Origin: Vibrio fluminensis | Lineage (GTDB): Bacteria; Pseudomonadota; Gammaproteobacteria; Enterobacterales; Vibrionaceae | Assembly (NCBI RefSeq): GCF_015278125.1 | Contig: NZ_JADILO010000028.1 | Span: forward strand, 1 to 64,000 | DNA length: 64,000 bases | Reading direction: 5' to 3' | In this document: positions 35,048 through 45,130 of the stretch, piece after piece | Layout of the letters: each line of letters starts with the position of its first letter | Position numbering within the stretch: position 1 is the stretch's first letter | The notes under the pieces: generated by a model | The model's database searches: none | Told to the model about the DNA's origin: nothing | Seen by the model: the letters and a program-made list of their open reading frames with translations, nothing else | Translations under genes and position numbers: made by a program

Positions 35048-36313
35048 ATGGCTGAAGTCTCTACACTTGGTGCCTTAGCGGCACTTGTTGTTGCCATTGC
35101 ACTTATTCTACGCAAAGTTCCACCAGCATACGGCATGATTATCGGTGCCTTAGTTGGTGGTGTGGTTGGCGGCGTTTCGCTGACTGACACTGTGTCGCTG
35201 ATGATTGGCGGCGCTCAAGGTATTGTTACTGCGGTTCTGCGTATTCTCGCAGCTGGTGTACTTGCTGGCGTATTGATTGAATCAGGCGCAGCAACCTCTA
35301 TTGCAGAAACGATTGTTAAGAAAGTCGGCGAAACTCGCGCCCTGCTTGCTCTTGCTCTTGCTACTCTTATTTTGACTGCGGTTGGCGTATTCGTTGACGT
35401 TGCGGTTATTACTGTTTCTCCTATCGCTCTGGCGATTGCCCAGCGCGCTAACATCTCTAAAACTGCCATTCTTCTTGCGATGGTCGGTGGCGGTAAAGCA
35501 GGTAACGTCATGTCACCAAACCCGAACGCTATTGCTGCAGCTGATGCGTTCAACGTACCACTGACTTCGGTCATGGCAGCGGGTGTTATCCCGGGTCTAT
35601 TTGGTCTTGCACTGGCTTATATCATTGCTAAACGCCTAACCAACAAAGGCAGCATGGTACACGAAAGCGAAGTGGTTTCTGTCGATCACAGCAAACTGCC
35701 TACCTTTGGCGCTGCGATTGTTGCACCACTAGTTGCGATTGCACTATTAGCTCTACGCCCTATCGCGGGTATCAACGTTGATCCACTGATCGCGCTTCCG
35801 CTTGGCGGCTTTATTGGTGCGGTAGTCATGGGTCGCTTTAGCGATACTAACCACTTCGCCGTTTCTGGTCTAAGCCGCATGGCTCCGGTTGCAGTCATGC
35901 TTCTTGGTACGGGCACGCTGGCTGGCATTATTGCTAACTCAGGTTTGAAAGGTGGCTTAATTGAAATCCTGACGGCTTCAGGTTTGCCATCTTACCTACT
36001 AGCGCCAATCTCAGGTGCAATGATGTCGCTTGCAACCGCTTCGACAACAGCAGGTACTGCGGTTGCTGCCAGCGTATTTAGCCACACAATTTTGGAACTT
36101 GGCGTACCAGCTCTAGCTGGCGCGGCAATGATTCACTCAGGTGCAACCGTACTTGATCACATGCCTCACGGCAGCTTCTTCCACGCTACAGGTGGTGCAG
36201 TTCACATGGATATTCGTGAGCGTCTTAAGCTCATTCCTTACGAGTCAGCGGTTGGTCTAATGATCGCATTTGTCTCAACCATGATGTTCGGCGTATTTGG
36301 TTTATTTGTTTAA
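35048..36313 (+). CDS. GntP-family permease, predicted glycerate or sugar-acid importer
   Basis: 421-residue inner-membrane symporter with about twelve hydrophobic segments. Family features include the N-terminal ALILRKVPPAYGMIIGALVGG repeat, VGGGKAGNVMSPNPNAI near 155-171, and AMIHSGATVLDHMPHGSFFH near 360. ATG 35048 follows TGGA by seven bases; a TTG at 35036 would add four residues. Followed 17 bases later by a glycerate kinase, so the substrate is probably glycerate or a related acid. Close GntP relatives carry gluconate, so this rests on context. Confidence 0.83.
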   Translation: MAEVSTLGALAALVVAIALILRKVPPAYGMIIGALVGGVVGGVSLTDTVSLMIGGAQGIVTAVLRILAAGVLAGVLIESGAATSIAETIVKKVGETRALLALALATLILTAVGVFVDVAVITVSPIALAIAQRANISKTAILLAMVGGGKAGNVMSPNPNAIAAADAFNVPLTSVMAAGVIPGLFGLALAYIIAKRLTNKGSMVHESEVVSVDHSKLPTFGAAIVAPLVAIALLALRPIAGINVDPLIALPLGGFIGAVVMGRFSDTNHFAVSGLSRMAPVAVMLLGTGTLAGIIANSGLKGGLIEILTASGLPSYLLAPISGAMMSLATASTTAGTAVAASVFSHTILELGVPALAGAAMIHSGATVLDHMPHGSFFHATGGAVHMDIRERLKLIPYESAVGLMIAFVSTMMFGVFGLFV

Positions 36314-36330
36314 GGCGTTTAGGTATCACT

Positions 36331-37464
36331 ATGAAAATTGTTATTGCTCCAGATTCTTACAAAGAAAGTCTTAGCGCGATGGATGTCGCCGTTGCCATTG
36401 AGCAGGGATTCAAACAAGTCCTGCCAAATGCTGAATACATCAAGTTGCCAATGGCTGATGGTGGCGAAGGTACGGTTCAATCATTGGTTGACGCAACCGG
36501 CGGTGAGATCATTGAACACACAGTAACAGGTCCACTGGGTCAATCAGTGACGGGCTTCTACGGTCTAATGGGTGATGGTAAAACGGCCATCATTGAAATG
36601 GCAGCGGCATCTGGCCTACACCTAGTCGAGCCTGAAAAGCGCAACCCAATGATCACCACCACGTTAGGTACTGGCGAGCTAATCAAAGCGGTACTTGATA
36701 AAGGTGTTGAGCACATCATCGTTGGCATTGGCGGCAGTGCGACTAACGACGGCGGTCTAGGTATGGCGCAAGCTCTTGGCATTCGCCTACTTGACGAGTC
36801 AGGCCAATCGCTTGGGTTTGGCGGCGGTGAACTGGCGAAACTGCACACCATCGATATGAGTGAGCTTGATCCTCGCCTAGCGAATATACGCTTAGAAGTT
36901 GCGTGTGATGTTGATAACCCATTGTGCGGCGAAAAAGGAGCATCACAAGTATTTGGTCCTCAGAAAGGCGCAACGCCAGAGATGGTCGCGCAACTAGACA
37001 GTAACCTTGCTCACTATGCGGCAGTGATTAAACAGCAATTGGGTCACGATGTGCTAAACCGTCCTGGCGCAGGTGCGGCTGGCGGTTTAGGCGCGGCATT
37101 AATGGGACTACTAAACGCAGAATTGCGCCCAGGTATCGAAATCGTTATGGATGCGGTCAACCTATCAGAAGTGGTTGCTGATGCTGATCTGGTCATCACT
37201 GGTGAAGGTCGTATCGATAGCCAAACTATCCATGGTAAAACGCCAATTGGTGTCGCGCGTACTGCGAAAAAACACAATGTGCCGGTTATCGGCATTGCTG
37301 GCTGTCTAACTCAAGATTGTGGTGTGGTACATGAACACGGTATTGATGCGGTATTTGCCGTGGTTAACCGCTCAGTGGACTTGCCAACCGCACTAGTCGA
37401 AGCGGCACAAAACATCGAGTTAACTGCGCGTAACGTTGCTGCGATGCTGCAAGTGAAACTGTAA
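36331..37464 (+). CDS. garK: Glycerate kinase (GarK/GlxK type)
   Basis: Phosphorylates D-glycerate to 2-phosphoglycerate, feeding lower glycolysis. The 377 residues show the family's MADGGEGTVQSLVDATGG (about 41-58), GIGGSATNDGGLGMAQALG (about 132-150) and LVITGEGRIDSQTIHGKTPIGVA (about 288-310). It closes the cdaR-permease-kinase set and ends at a terminator shared with acnB. The symbol follows the E. coli garK/glxK paralogues, which cannot be told apart by sequence here. Confidence 0.9.
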   Translation: MKIVIAPDSYKESLSAMDVAVAIEQGFKQVLPNAEYIKLPMADGGEGTVQSLVDATGGEIIEHTVTGPLGQSVTGFYGLMGDGKTAIIEMAAASGLHLVEPEKRNPMITTTLGTGELIKAVLDKGVEHIIVGIGGSATNDGGLGMAQALGIRLLDESGQSLGFGGGELAKLHTIDMSELDPRLANIRLEVACDVDNPLCGEKGASQVFGPQKGATPEMVAQLDSNLAHYAAVIKQQLGHDVLNRPGAGAAGGLGAALMGLLNAELRPGIEIVMDAVNLSEVVADADLVITGEGRIDSQTIHGKTPIGVARTAKKHNVPVIGIAGCLTQDCGVVHEHGIDAVFAVVNRSVDLPTALVEAAQNIELTARNVAAMLQVKL

Positions 37465-37494
37465 TTTACCGGCTTTCCCTTAATTGATAAAAAC

Positions 37495-37524
37495 AAAAAA
37501 CCGCTGAATTATCAGCGGTTTTTT
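37495..37524. terminator. Bidirectional terminator between garK and acnB
   Basis: CCGCTGA (37501-37507) and TCAGCGG (37512-37518) with a 4-base loop are flanked by A6 and T6 runs that pair as well. Convergent genes end on either side, so it can serve both. Confidence 0.92.
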
Positions 37525-37552
37525 ACTAACTAAGCTTTATTCTAAAACAAGT

Positions 37553-40141
37553 TTATGCAGGCTCTTGGAAGATCACGTCATCCGCTTTCTTGGTGTACTG
37601 CTCCATCTTATGGAAGTTCAAGTAACGGTAAGTGTCCGCCGCAGTCGCATCAATTTGCTTAGCGTACTCTAGATATTCTTCCTTGGTTGGAATCTTACCT
37701 AGAATTGCACCCACGGCTGCTAGCTCTGCAGAAGATAGGTAAACGTTCGCACCTGTACCTAGACGGTTCGGGAAGTTACGCGTTGATGTCGAGATTACTG
37801 TTGCTTTGTCTGCGACGCGCGCTTGGTTACCCATACATAGTGAACACCCAGGCGTTTCAATACGAACCCCAGCACGACCATAAATGCCGTAGTAACCTTC
37901 TTCGGTAAGCTGGTCTTTATCCATCTTAGTCGGCGGCGCTACCCATAGACGAGTATCTAATTGACCACCAAACTGCTCAAGTAGCTTACCGGCGGCACGG
38001 AAGTGACCAATGTTGGTCATGCATGAACCGATAAACACTTCATCGATTTGTGTACCTTGTACTTCAGATAGCAAACGAGCATCATCCGGATCATTTGGCG
38101 CACATAAAATTGGCTCGCTGATCTCAGCAAGATCAATTTCGATAACGTGTGCGTATTCCGCATCCGCATCTGCTTCCATCAGTTCAGGATTTGCCACCCA
38201 CTCTTCCATTGCGGTAATACGACGCTCGATAGTACGACGGTCACCGTAACCTTCAGAGATCATCCACTTAAGCATGGTAATGTTCGAGTTTAGGTACTCA
38301 TCAACTGACGCCTGCGACAACTTGACTGTACAACCTGCAGCAGAACGCTCTGCTGACGCATCAGATAGCTCAAACGCCTGCTCAACGGTTAGGTGCTCAA
38401 CCCCTTCAATCTCTAGCACACGACCAGAGAACTCGTTGATCTTACCTGCTTTCTCAACCGTCAGTAGGCCTTGCTGAATCGCATAGTAAGGAATGGCATG
38501 GACAAGATCACGTAGTGTGATACCTGGCTGCATTTCACCTTTAAAGCGCACCAGGATAGATTCAGGCATATCCAATGGCATGACGCCGGTTGCCGCTGCA
38601 AACGCAACGAGACCAGAACCTGCTGGGAATGAGATGCCTAGTGGGAAACGAGTATGTGAGTCACCACCTGTACCTACAGTATCAGGCAGTAGCATACGGT
38701 TTAGCCATGAGTGAATTACGCCATCACCCGGACGCAACGAAACGCCACCACGATTCATGATGAAATCAGGCAGAGTGTGGTGCGTGTTAACATCGACTGG
38801 TTTTGGATAAGCCGAAGTATGACAGAACGACTGCATCACTAAGTCAGCAGAGAAACCAAGACAGGCTAAGTCTTTCAGTTCGTCACGCGTCATTGGACCG
38901 GTGGTATCTTGCGAGCCTACAGTGGTCATCTTAGGTTCACAGTATTGACCTGCACGTACGCCTTCTACGCCACATGCTTTACCGACCATTTTCTGTGCTA
39001 GCGTGTAGCCTTTGGTTGACGCTGATGGGTCAACTGGCTTGGCAAAAAGATCCGTTTCTTCTAGACCTAGTGCAGCACGTGCACGACTGGTTAAGCCACG
39101 GCCGATGATAAGTGGGATACGACCGCCAGCGCGAACTTCATCCAGCAGGACTTTGCTCAGTTCAAACTTAGAAATTTCTTCGTTGTTCTTACGCACAACG
39201 CCTTCGTATGGGTAGATATCAATCACATCACCCATATTCATGTTCTGTACGTCTAATTCGATCGGTAGTGCACCCGAATCTTCCATTGTGTTGTAGAAGA
39301 TTGGCGCAATCTTACCGCCTAGACAGATACCACCAGTGCGTTTGTTTGGCACGTATGGGATATCCTCACCCATAAACCAAAGCACGGAGTTAGTTGCAGA
39401 TTTACGTGAAGACCCCGTACCGACTACATCGCCGACATACGCAAGAGGAATACCATCTTTTTGCAGATCTTCGATTTGAGTGATTGGACCAACGCTTCCT
39501 GGCTCATCAGGGTTGATGCCATCACGCTCCATTTTAAGCATCGCTTTCGCGTGCACTGGAATATCAGGACGAGACCATGCATCTGGTGCAGGCGATAGGT
39601 CATCGGTGTTGGTTTCACCCGTGACTTTAAATACTTTAACTGTGATTTTTTCAGCGACTTTATCTTTCGCCGTAAACCATTCCGCGTCAGCCCAAGACTG
39701 CATGACTTGCTGAGCGTTCTGATTGCCTGCTTTGGCTTTCTCTTCTACATCATAGAAAGCATCAAACATCAGCAGAGTATGGGACAGTGCAGTCACTGAG
39801 ATAGGCGCAAGCGCTTCATCATCTAATAGCTCAACTAGTGGCGCAATGTTGTAACCGCCCTGCATTGTACCTAGCAACTGGGCAGCTTTTTCACGGCTGA
39901 CGAGTGGAGAAGCAACTTCACCTTTAGCAACTGCGGTTAAAAAGCCAGCTTTAACATACGCGGCTTCATCAACACCAGGTGGAATGCGGTTTTCAAGTAG
40001 GTCAAGAATAAACGCTTCTTCACCTTGTGGTGGGGTCTTTAAAAGCTCAACAAGTCCAGCAACTTGCTCAGCATCCAAAGGCTTCGGAACAACTCCTTCA
40101 GCAGCACGCTCTTCGACGTGTTTACGGTAGGCTTCAAGCAC
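37553..40141 (-). CDS. acnB: AcnB, bifunctional aconitate hydratase 2 / 2-methylisocitrate dehydratase
   Basis: TCA-cycle [4Fe-4S] enzyme converting citrate to isocitrate, also used in the methylcitrate cycle. The 862 residues are full length for AcnB and show its order: N-terminal HEAT-like domain (about 1-160), swivel domain, then the catalytic domains. Cluster cysteines are visible in the late CSLCMGNQARV segment and upstream around GSCMTNIGHFRAAG. The start is GTG 40141 (MLEAYRKHVEER), with GAGGAA eight bases upstream. The 286 bases upstream hold no gene. Confidence 0.97.
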   Translation of the reverse strand: MLEAYRKHVEERAAEGVVPKPLDAEQVAGLVELLKTPPQGEEAFILDLLENRIPPGVDEAAYVKAGFLTAVAKGEVASPLVSREKAAQLLGTMQGGYNIAPLVELLDDEALAPISVTALSHTLLMFDAFYDVEEKAKAGNQNAQQVMQSWADAEWFTAKDKVAEKITVKVFKVTGETNTDDLSPAPDAWSRPDIPVHAKAMLKMERDGINPDEPGSVGPITQIEDLQKDGIPLAYVGDVVGTGSSRKSATNSVLWFMGEDIPYVPNKRTGGICLGGKIAPIFYNTMEDSGALPIELDVQNMNMGDVIDIYPYEGVVRKNNEEISKFELSKVLLDEVRAGGRIPLIIGRGLTSRARAALGLEETDLFAKPVDPSASTKGYTLAQKMVGKACGVEGVRAGQYCEPKMTTVGSQDTTGPMTRDELKDLACLGFSADLVMQSFCHTSAYPKPVDVNTHHTLPDFIMNRGGVSLRPGDGVIHSWLNRMLLPDTVGTGGDSHTRFPLGISFPAGSGLVAFAAATGVMPLDMPESILVRFKGEMQPGITLRDLVHAIPYYAIQQGLLTVEKAGKINEFSGRVLEIEGVEHLTVEQAFELSDASAERSAAGCTVKLSQASVDEYLNSNITMLKWMISEGYGDRRTIERRITAMEEWVANPELMEADADAEYAHVIEIDLAEISEPILCAPNDPDDARLLSEVQGTQIDEVFIGSCMTNIGHFRAAGKLLEQFGGQLDTRLWVAPPTKMDKDQLTEEGYYGIYGRAGVRIETPGCSLCMGNQARVADKATVISTSTRNFPNRLGTGANVYLSSAELAAVGAILGKIPTKEEYLEYAKQIDATAADTYRYLNFHKMEQYTKKADDVIFQEPA

Positions 40142-40427
40142 GACTTTTTCCTCTCATTGCGGCTTCTCCTCGATTTCTGTTTGTTATAAACATGAGGAGT
40201 AAACATCCTTGGAAACTTGGCTCTCCATTGCCATATTGTCATTATTCATCGACTGATAAACAGCGCCAGAGAGGCCAAACTGTGGGCAGCATGATAGCAA
40301 ATTTAACCATAAATTAAAATCTCATCATTTTGACCAACATAGCAACTTAAGACTAAAGTTCTATGATTTGTCCGCTATTTCTGCCAGCTACAAACGATTG
40401 TTTTGTGGTTTCTCATTTTTGTTCAAT

Positions 40428-42728
40428 CTACTTAAATGATGTGCCAACAATTAAATAGATTGAATCGAAATTATCTTCCGTTCGCCCATAAGCAAACATA
40501 ATTGGCCCGATGGGTGAATCGATCCCCGCAAACAGCGAGCCCGCCGTATACAGCGGTGCATCTGACAAACCGATATCAGGATCAGACCACACACCACCAT
40601 ATTCAAGCGATGCTCCCACATAGAATGGTGAAGTAAACAAACCGAAGTCGTTATCAAACCAGCGGTAACGATAAACAAGGCTACCGAATACTTTGTTTTT
40701 ACCAATTAGGCTATTACGTGGGATACCGGATAGTTGTAAAAAACCACCAATACTTTCTGGATCGATGGGTAAAGTTGAGTTTTGGCTCTCAACAAACCCG
40801 CCTTCCAAATTTGCGACCAAAGTATGGCGAGAAAAACTCTTTGCAGCAGTAAAACTCGCGCCAAACTCATAAGAAACATCACTCTCTTCACCGGCAAAAA
40901 CCGATGAAGGCTCTCCTACAGTTTTATCTTTTGAGACCAAATAGTGCAAATCGAGGTAAAGTCCTCGAGTCGGTAAATTATAGTTATCTAATGTATCGAT
41001 ACGATAATTGGCAAAGATACCTTGGCGAGTAAACTCAACATCCCCCAATGATGGCAAGGTAGAGAAAAGGCCATCTCCATTGGTATAGCGCACTCCAATA
41101 GTAAACTCTCGCCACAAAGCTTCCTGATAACCTAATGCCCACTGCGCAACCCACTCATTATAACTAACCGGTAAAAAGTCTTTGGTCGCCTCTAAACTGG
41201 TATCTTCAAAGCCAGCGACTGGTGCATTACGTTTTTGCTTACTGTATTCAACGCCAAATGTAGTAAAGAGTTTCTGATTTGATAGAAATGGACTGTAGAG
41301 CTCAGCCTCAACCAATTTATCCGTACCTACTTCAAGGTTGGTTCTTAGTTCAGCACCATTTTGATTGAGGTCTGTAAAGTTGGCTGACATACCGATTGAG
41401 TACTGGCTATCTGTATTGAAGTCATCTTCGAGAAAGAAACGGAAATTAAGGTAGTTCGGTCCCCACGCCTTCTCATTTACATCAAAAACCACCACATCTT
41501 GATCATCTTGCTGATCATAGCGATAAGTAATTAACTCAAAACGATCAAGGGCATAAAGGTCTTGAACGCTTTGCTCTAACTGCTTAGTAGTTAAGTGTTG
41601 ATTGGGCTCAAGGTTGAGACGGCTCTCTAGAAGCTCATCGCTATAGTGGGTGTTATTGTTAATCACTATATCGCTGACAGGAATTTCATCGCCATACTTA
41701 AGTTGTTTACGTAACGCTTGTTTATGTTCAACATACTTCTGATAGTCAGCACTGCTGAGTGATAGTGCTTGTAAGCGCTCCTTTTGTGCCGTGGCAATAC
41801 GAATACCTTCTTGGTACGCCTCAGGCATACGCTCAAACTCCGTGGTTTCCATATCACCCACTTGTGGTTGCAATAGGAAATCCTGCTCTGTCAGAGTTTC
41901 AGCCTGGCGGCTAGTACTGCGGCGCACCAGATAATTGGAAAGTTGATCGGCAACCGTAAATAGATCGGTAAAATCTTCTTCCTGCTTGTAATCGGTACTA
42001 ATATCGACAGCAATGACAATATCTGCACCCAGCTCTCGCGCAACATCAACCGGCATGTTGTTGGTCACGCCACCATCAACGAGTAATTGCTCGCCAATAC
42101 GATACGGTGGTAAAGCGCCCGGTACAGACATGCTCGCCATCATGGCGTCGACAAGGTAGCCATGATCAATCACTACCGACTCTAATTCGATAATATCAGT
42201 TGCAACGGAACGATATGGGATAGCTAAATCATCAAAAGAGGCGAACGCGGGCAAGTTACCTGTCGTTTCACGCAGGATACGCAACATTCCCTGACCTTGA
42301 ACGACGCCGCGAGAACCTTTAATGCCGGTATGATCAAAGCCAAGATCCGTCGTTAGCTGGTAGCGGTCTTCATACTCTTTATCTCGCACACGACGCTGAC
42401 TGCGATCGACCCGGTCTCGGTAACCACTGCTCCAATCAACACTGACGATAAACGCTTCAATTTCGTCGGCACTCATACCCGTCGCATAGAGGCCACCAAC
42501 ATAAGCGCCCATGCTGGTTCCGGTAATATAGTCCACTGGAATACGCATTTGCTCGAGCGCTTTTAATACGCCAATATGTGCCGCCCCTTTCGCCCCACCA
42601 CCAGCAAGTACTAAGGCAATTTTCGGTCTGTGCTTGTGATCCGTGTTTTTTGGCTCGTTAAGATCTTGTGCCAACACTCCGGATGCAATAAACGTCACCA
42701 TTGTCAGTAGTAGACTTAGCTTTTTCAC
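40428..42728 (-). CDS. PlpD-like patatin phospholipase with POTRA and beta-barrel (type Vd)
   Basis: 766 residues: signal peptide (cut after GVLA near residue 20), patatin lipase domain (about 36-235) with oxyanion loop GGGAKG, nucleophile S72 in GTSMG and dyad D218 in DGGVTNNMP, a POTRA-like linker (about 340-420), and a 16-strand-type Omp85/BamA-like barrel to the C-terminus (VGTSFK). This is the plan of type Vd autotransporters such as PlpD of Pseudomonas. The passenger should be a lipase at the cell surface or released. Start GTG 42728 has GAGGG about ten bases upstream. Substrates unknown. Confidence 0.88.
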   Translation of the reverse strand: MKKLSLLLTMVTFIASGVLAQDLNEPKNTDHKHRPKIALVLAGGGAKGAAHIGVLKALEQMRIPVDYITGTSMGAYVGGLYATGMSADEIEAFIVSVDWSSGYRDRVDRSQRRVRDKEYEDRYQLTTDLGFDHTGIKGSRGVVQGQGMLRILRETTGNLPAFASFDDLAIPYRSVATDIIELESVVIDHGYLVDAMMASMSVPGALPPYRIGEQLLVDGGVTNNMPVDVARELGADIVIAVDISTDYKQEEDFTDLFTVADQLSNYLVRRSTSRQAETLTEQDFLLQPQVGDMETTEFERMPEAYQEGIRIATAQKERLQALSLSSADYQKYVEHKQALRKQLKYGDEIPVSDIVINNNTHYSDELLESRLNLEPNQHLTTKQLEQSVQDLYALDRFELITYRYDQQDDQDVVVFDVNEKAWGPNYLNFRFFLEDDFNTDSQYSIGMSANFTDLNQNGAELRTNLEVGTDKLVEAELYSPFLSNQKLFTTFGVEYSKQKRNAPVAGFEDTSLEATKDFLPVSYNEWVAQWALGYQEALWREFTIGVRYTNGDGLFSTLPSLGDVEFTRQGIFANYRIDTLDNYNLPTRGLYLDLHYLVSKDKTVGEPSSVFAGEESDVSYEFGASFTAAKSFSRHTLVANLEGGFVESQNSTLPIDPESIGGFLQLSGIPRNSLIGKNKVFGSLVYRYRWFDNDFGLFTSPFYVGASLEYGGVWSDPDIGLSDAPLYTAGSLFAGIDSPIGPIMFAYGRTEDNFDSIYLIVGTSFK

Positions 42729-42764
42729 CAGTGATGTTCCCTCATATACGCCCTAGTCGATACC

Positions 42765-45128
42765 TTACCAGGTAAAGATTTTCTTCAACCAATCAGCAGG
42801 TTGATTACTGCACTCTTGTTGCAACTTATCATGTTCATCCCAAACAGGCAGCTTAAAATTATTACCACAATCAAGGACTAAATCACCGTTAGCAGTTTTA
42901 GCAAAACCAAAGGTCGCAATATCCTTAGGCCAAGGTAACAGCAACTTAGTCGGTATTCGGTGTTGCAAGTACTCTGCATAAACGCGTAATGCACCGCTAG
43001 AGCCCGTTAACTTGGTCGTTTTATTATCATCTCGGCCAAGCCAAATTGTGGTTACTTCACGTCCGTCGATACCAACAAACCAACTATCTTTGGTGTCGTT
43101 ACTGGTACCGGTTTTACCCGCGAGTGCCGCTGAGGAAAACTGACTATTTAAAAAGCGTCCGGTACCTTCCGCCACACCGCGCTTCATCGCATAGGTGGTT
43201 AGCCAAGCTGCACGTTGGTCAACCGTCTGCTTAGCTATCGGTAACGATTGAAACATCACTTTACCGTCCATATCCACCACTGAGCGCAGCGCTGATAACT
43301 TAGCCTGCTTGCCTGAGTTGGTTAACGTTTGATACATCTGCGCCACTTGGAATGGCGTCAAACTAAATGAACCTAAGAACATTGAAGGTACAGGGCGAAT
43401 CTCTTGCTTATCGACGCCCAGTTTTCCAAATGTCTCCACGACTTGAGGAATACCTAACTGCATCCCCAGTTGTACCGTCGGCACATTAAGTGATTTAGCT
43501 AACGCTAAATAAAGTGGCACATCACCGCGATATTTACGGTCGTAGTTCCGTGGTGACCACACGTTACCTTTAGAACCTTTTAGACTTAATGGTTTGTCGT
43601 TTAGGGTCGTGGCGAGGTTATAACGCTCTGGTTGTTGTAGAGCCGTCAAATATACCGCAGGTTTTGCCAGTGAGCCTATTTGGCGACTAGCATTTAGGGC
43701 ACGGTTAAATCCATCATAACCTGTGCGTTTCCCCCCCACCATCGCGCGGATCTCACCACTATGACGATCGACAGCAATCGCGGCACCTTCGAGCTCCTTA
43801 CCTGCCACCTTAGCAAGTTGCGGGATCTTCTTTTCTATCGCTTTTTCTAATTCATGCTGCGACACCGGATCAAGAGATGTAAATACCTTCAACCCTTTGT
43901 CCGCTTCAAAAGCGCTACCCACTTTCTCTTTTAACTCTATTTTTAGTTGCTGAAAATAAGCAGGCTGACGACTGGCAATACGTGGGTTATCTTGAATATC
44001 GAGCGGACGACTGGCCGCATGGTCAAATTCACTCGCGGTCAAATAGCCTTGCTGCATCATCAAACGCAGCACCAAATCACGGCGCGTCTTAGCTCGCTCT
44101 GGATAACGCACCGGGTTGTAGTAAGACGGTCCTTTGACCATACCCACCAGCATAGCTAACTGATCAATACGCAACTCTTGAATAGGCTGACCAAAATAGA
44201 GCCGTGCAGCCAAACCAAAGCCATGTACCGCTTCACCGCCACTTTGACCTAGATAAACTTCGTTGAGATAAGCTTCAAGAATGCGATCTTTGTCATAGCG
44301 ATAATCCAGAATGATCGCGATGTAGGCTTCACGGATCTTACGCCACAAGGTGCGATCGCTGGTTAAGAACAAGTTTTTAGCCAACTGCTGAGTTAAGGTA
44401 CTTCCGCCTTGTACCGTACGCCCTGCTTTGATATTGACCACCATGGCACGCGCTATCGCCAATGGCGAAACACCATCATGTTTGTAGAAGTCACGATCTT
44501 CGGTGACCAATAAAGCATCCACCATCACTTCAGGGAACTGCTCGCGACGTAAAAATAAACGTTGTTCATCGCGGTTTTTCTCCAGCATGCCCAACATTTT
44601 TGGTTCGATACGTAAGTAACCTAGATCGCCTTTTTTCTCCAATGATTGAATACGTGTTAAACCACTGCTATCGAAGTGCAGCATCACATGGCGATCAGGC
44701 TCTGGCCCATCAGTAAATTCAAACGGACGACGGATCAACTCAATCTTGGTCGATGACGAAGAGTACTCGCCGGCATACTTCGGTTGACGGACTTTACGAT
44801 AGTTCAATACATCCAGTTCATTGCGAACTTCTTTGAGGCTAATTTCATCGCCCGGCGCTAAATTAAGAATACGCGCATAAACAACGGTGGGTAGCTCAAA
44901 TAACTGCCCTTCAAATTTTTGCTTAACTAAGCTGTCTAGGTAAATACCAATAAACAGTAAAATAGCCATACCCACCAACGCCAACTTCCAGCTAATCCCC
45001 CATAGGGTTTTCAACCATGACTTTTTACCATTTGCTGGTTTTTTCTTACGTGGACTCGGTTTACCACGTTTAGCTGGGGCTTTTTTCGCCGCTGGCTTAC
45101 GCGGTGTTTTTGTTGTTTTCTCTGTCAT
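42765..45128 (-). CDS. mrcB: PBP1B, bifunctional penicillin-binding protein
   Basis: Inner-membrane peptidoglycan synthase, 787 residues. A lysine-rich cytoplasmic tail (1-40), TM (about 45-66), UB2H domain (about 75-160), GT51 transglycosylase domain with the catalytic EDRDFYKHDG glutamate and GGSTLTQQLAKN, and a transpeptidase domain with S486 in SLAK, SLN in AKSLNVP and KTGTS. The UB2H domain is where the lipoprotein activator LpoB docks in E. coli. Starts two bases after the hrpB stop and is likely co-transcribed with it. Confidence 0.96.
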   Translation of the reverse strand: MTEKTTKTPRKPAAKKAPAKRGKPSPRKKKPANGKKSWLKTLWGISWKLALVGMAILLFIGIYLDSLVKQKFEGQLFELPTVVYARILNLAPGDEISLKEVRNELDVLNYRKVRQPKYAGEYSSSSTKIELIRRPFEFTDGPEPDRHVMLHFDSSGLTRIQSLEKKGDLGYLRIEPKMLGMLEKNRDEQRLFLRREQFPEVMVDALLVTEDRDFYKHDGVSPLAIARAMVVNIKAGRTVQGGSTLTQQLAKNLFLTSDRTLWRKIREAYIAIILDYRYDKDRILEAYLNEVYLGQSGGEAVHGFGLAARLYFGQPIQELRIDQLAMLVGMVKGPSYYNPVRYPERAKTRRDLVLRLMMQQGYLTASEFDHAASRPLDIQDNPRIASRQPAYFQQLKIELKEKVGSAFEADKGLKVFTSLDPVSQHELEKAIEKKIPQLAKVAGKELEGAAIAVDRHSGEIRAMVGGKRTGYDGFNRALNASRQIGSLAKPAVYLTALQQPERYNLATTLNDKPLSLKGSKGNVWSPRNYDRKYRGDVPLYLALAKSLNVPTVQLGMQLGIPQVVETFGKLGVDKQEIRPVPSMFLGSFSLTPFQVAQMYQTLTNSGKQAKLSALRSVVDMDGKVMFQSLPIAKQTVDQRAAWLTTYAMKRGVAEGTGRFLNSQFSSAALAGKTGTSNDTKDSWFVGIDGREVTTIWLGRDDNKTTKLTGSSGALRVYAEYLQHRIPTKLLLPWPKDIATFGFAKTANGDLVLDCGNNFKLPVWDEHDKLQQECSNQPADWLKKIFTW

Positions 45129-45130
45129 GG

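Noticed and set aside
43702..43738. C-rich run (CCCCCC) in mrcB as a phase-variable tract
   Set aside because: Only six or so bases long and inside a conserved reading frame, so no sign of contingency behaviour.
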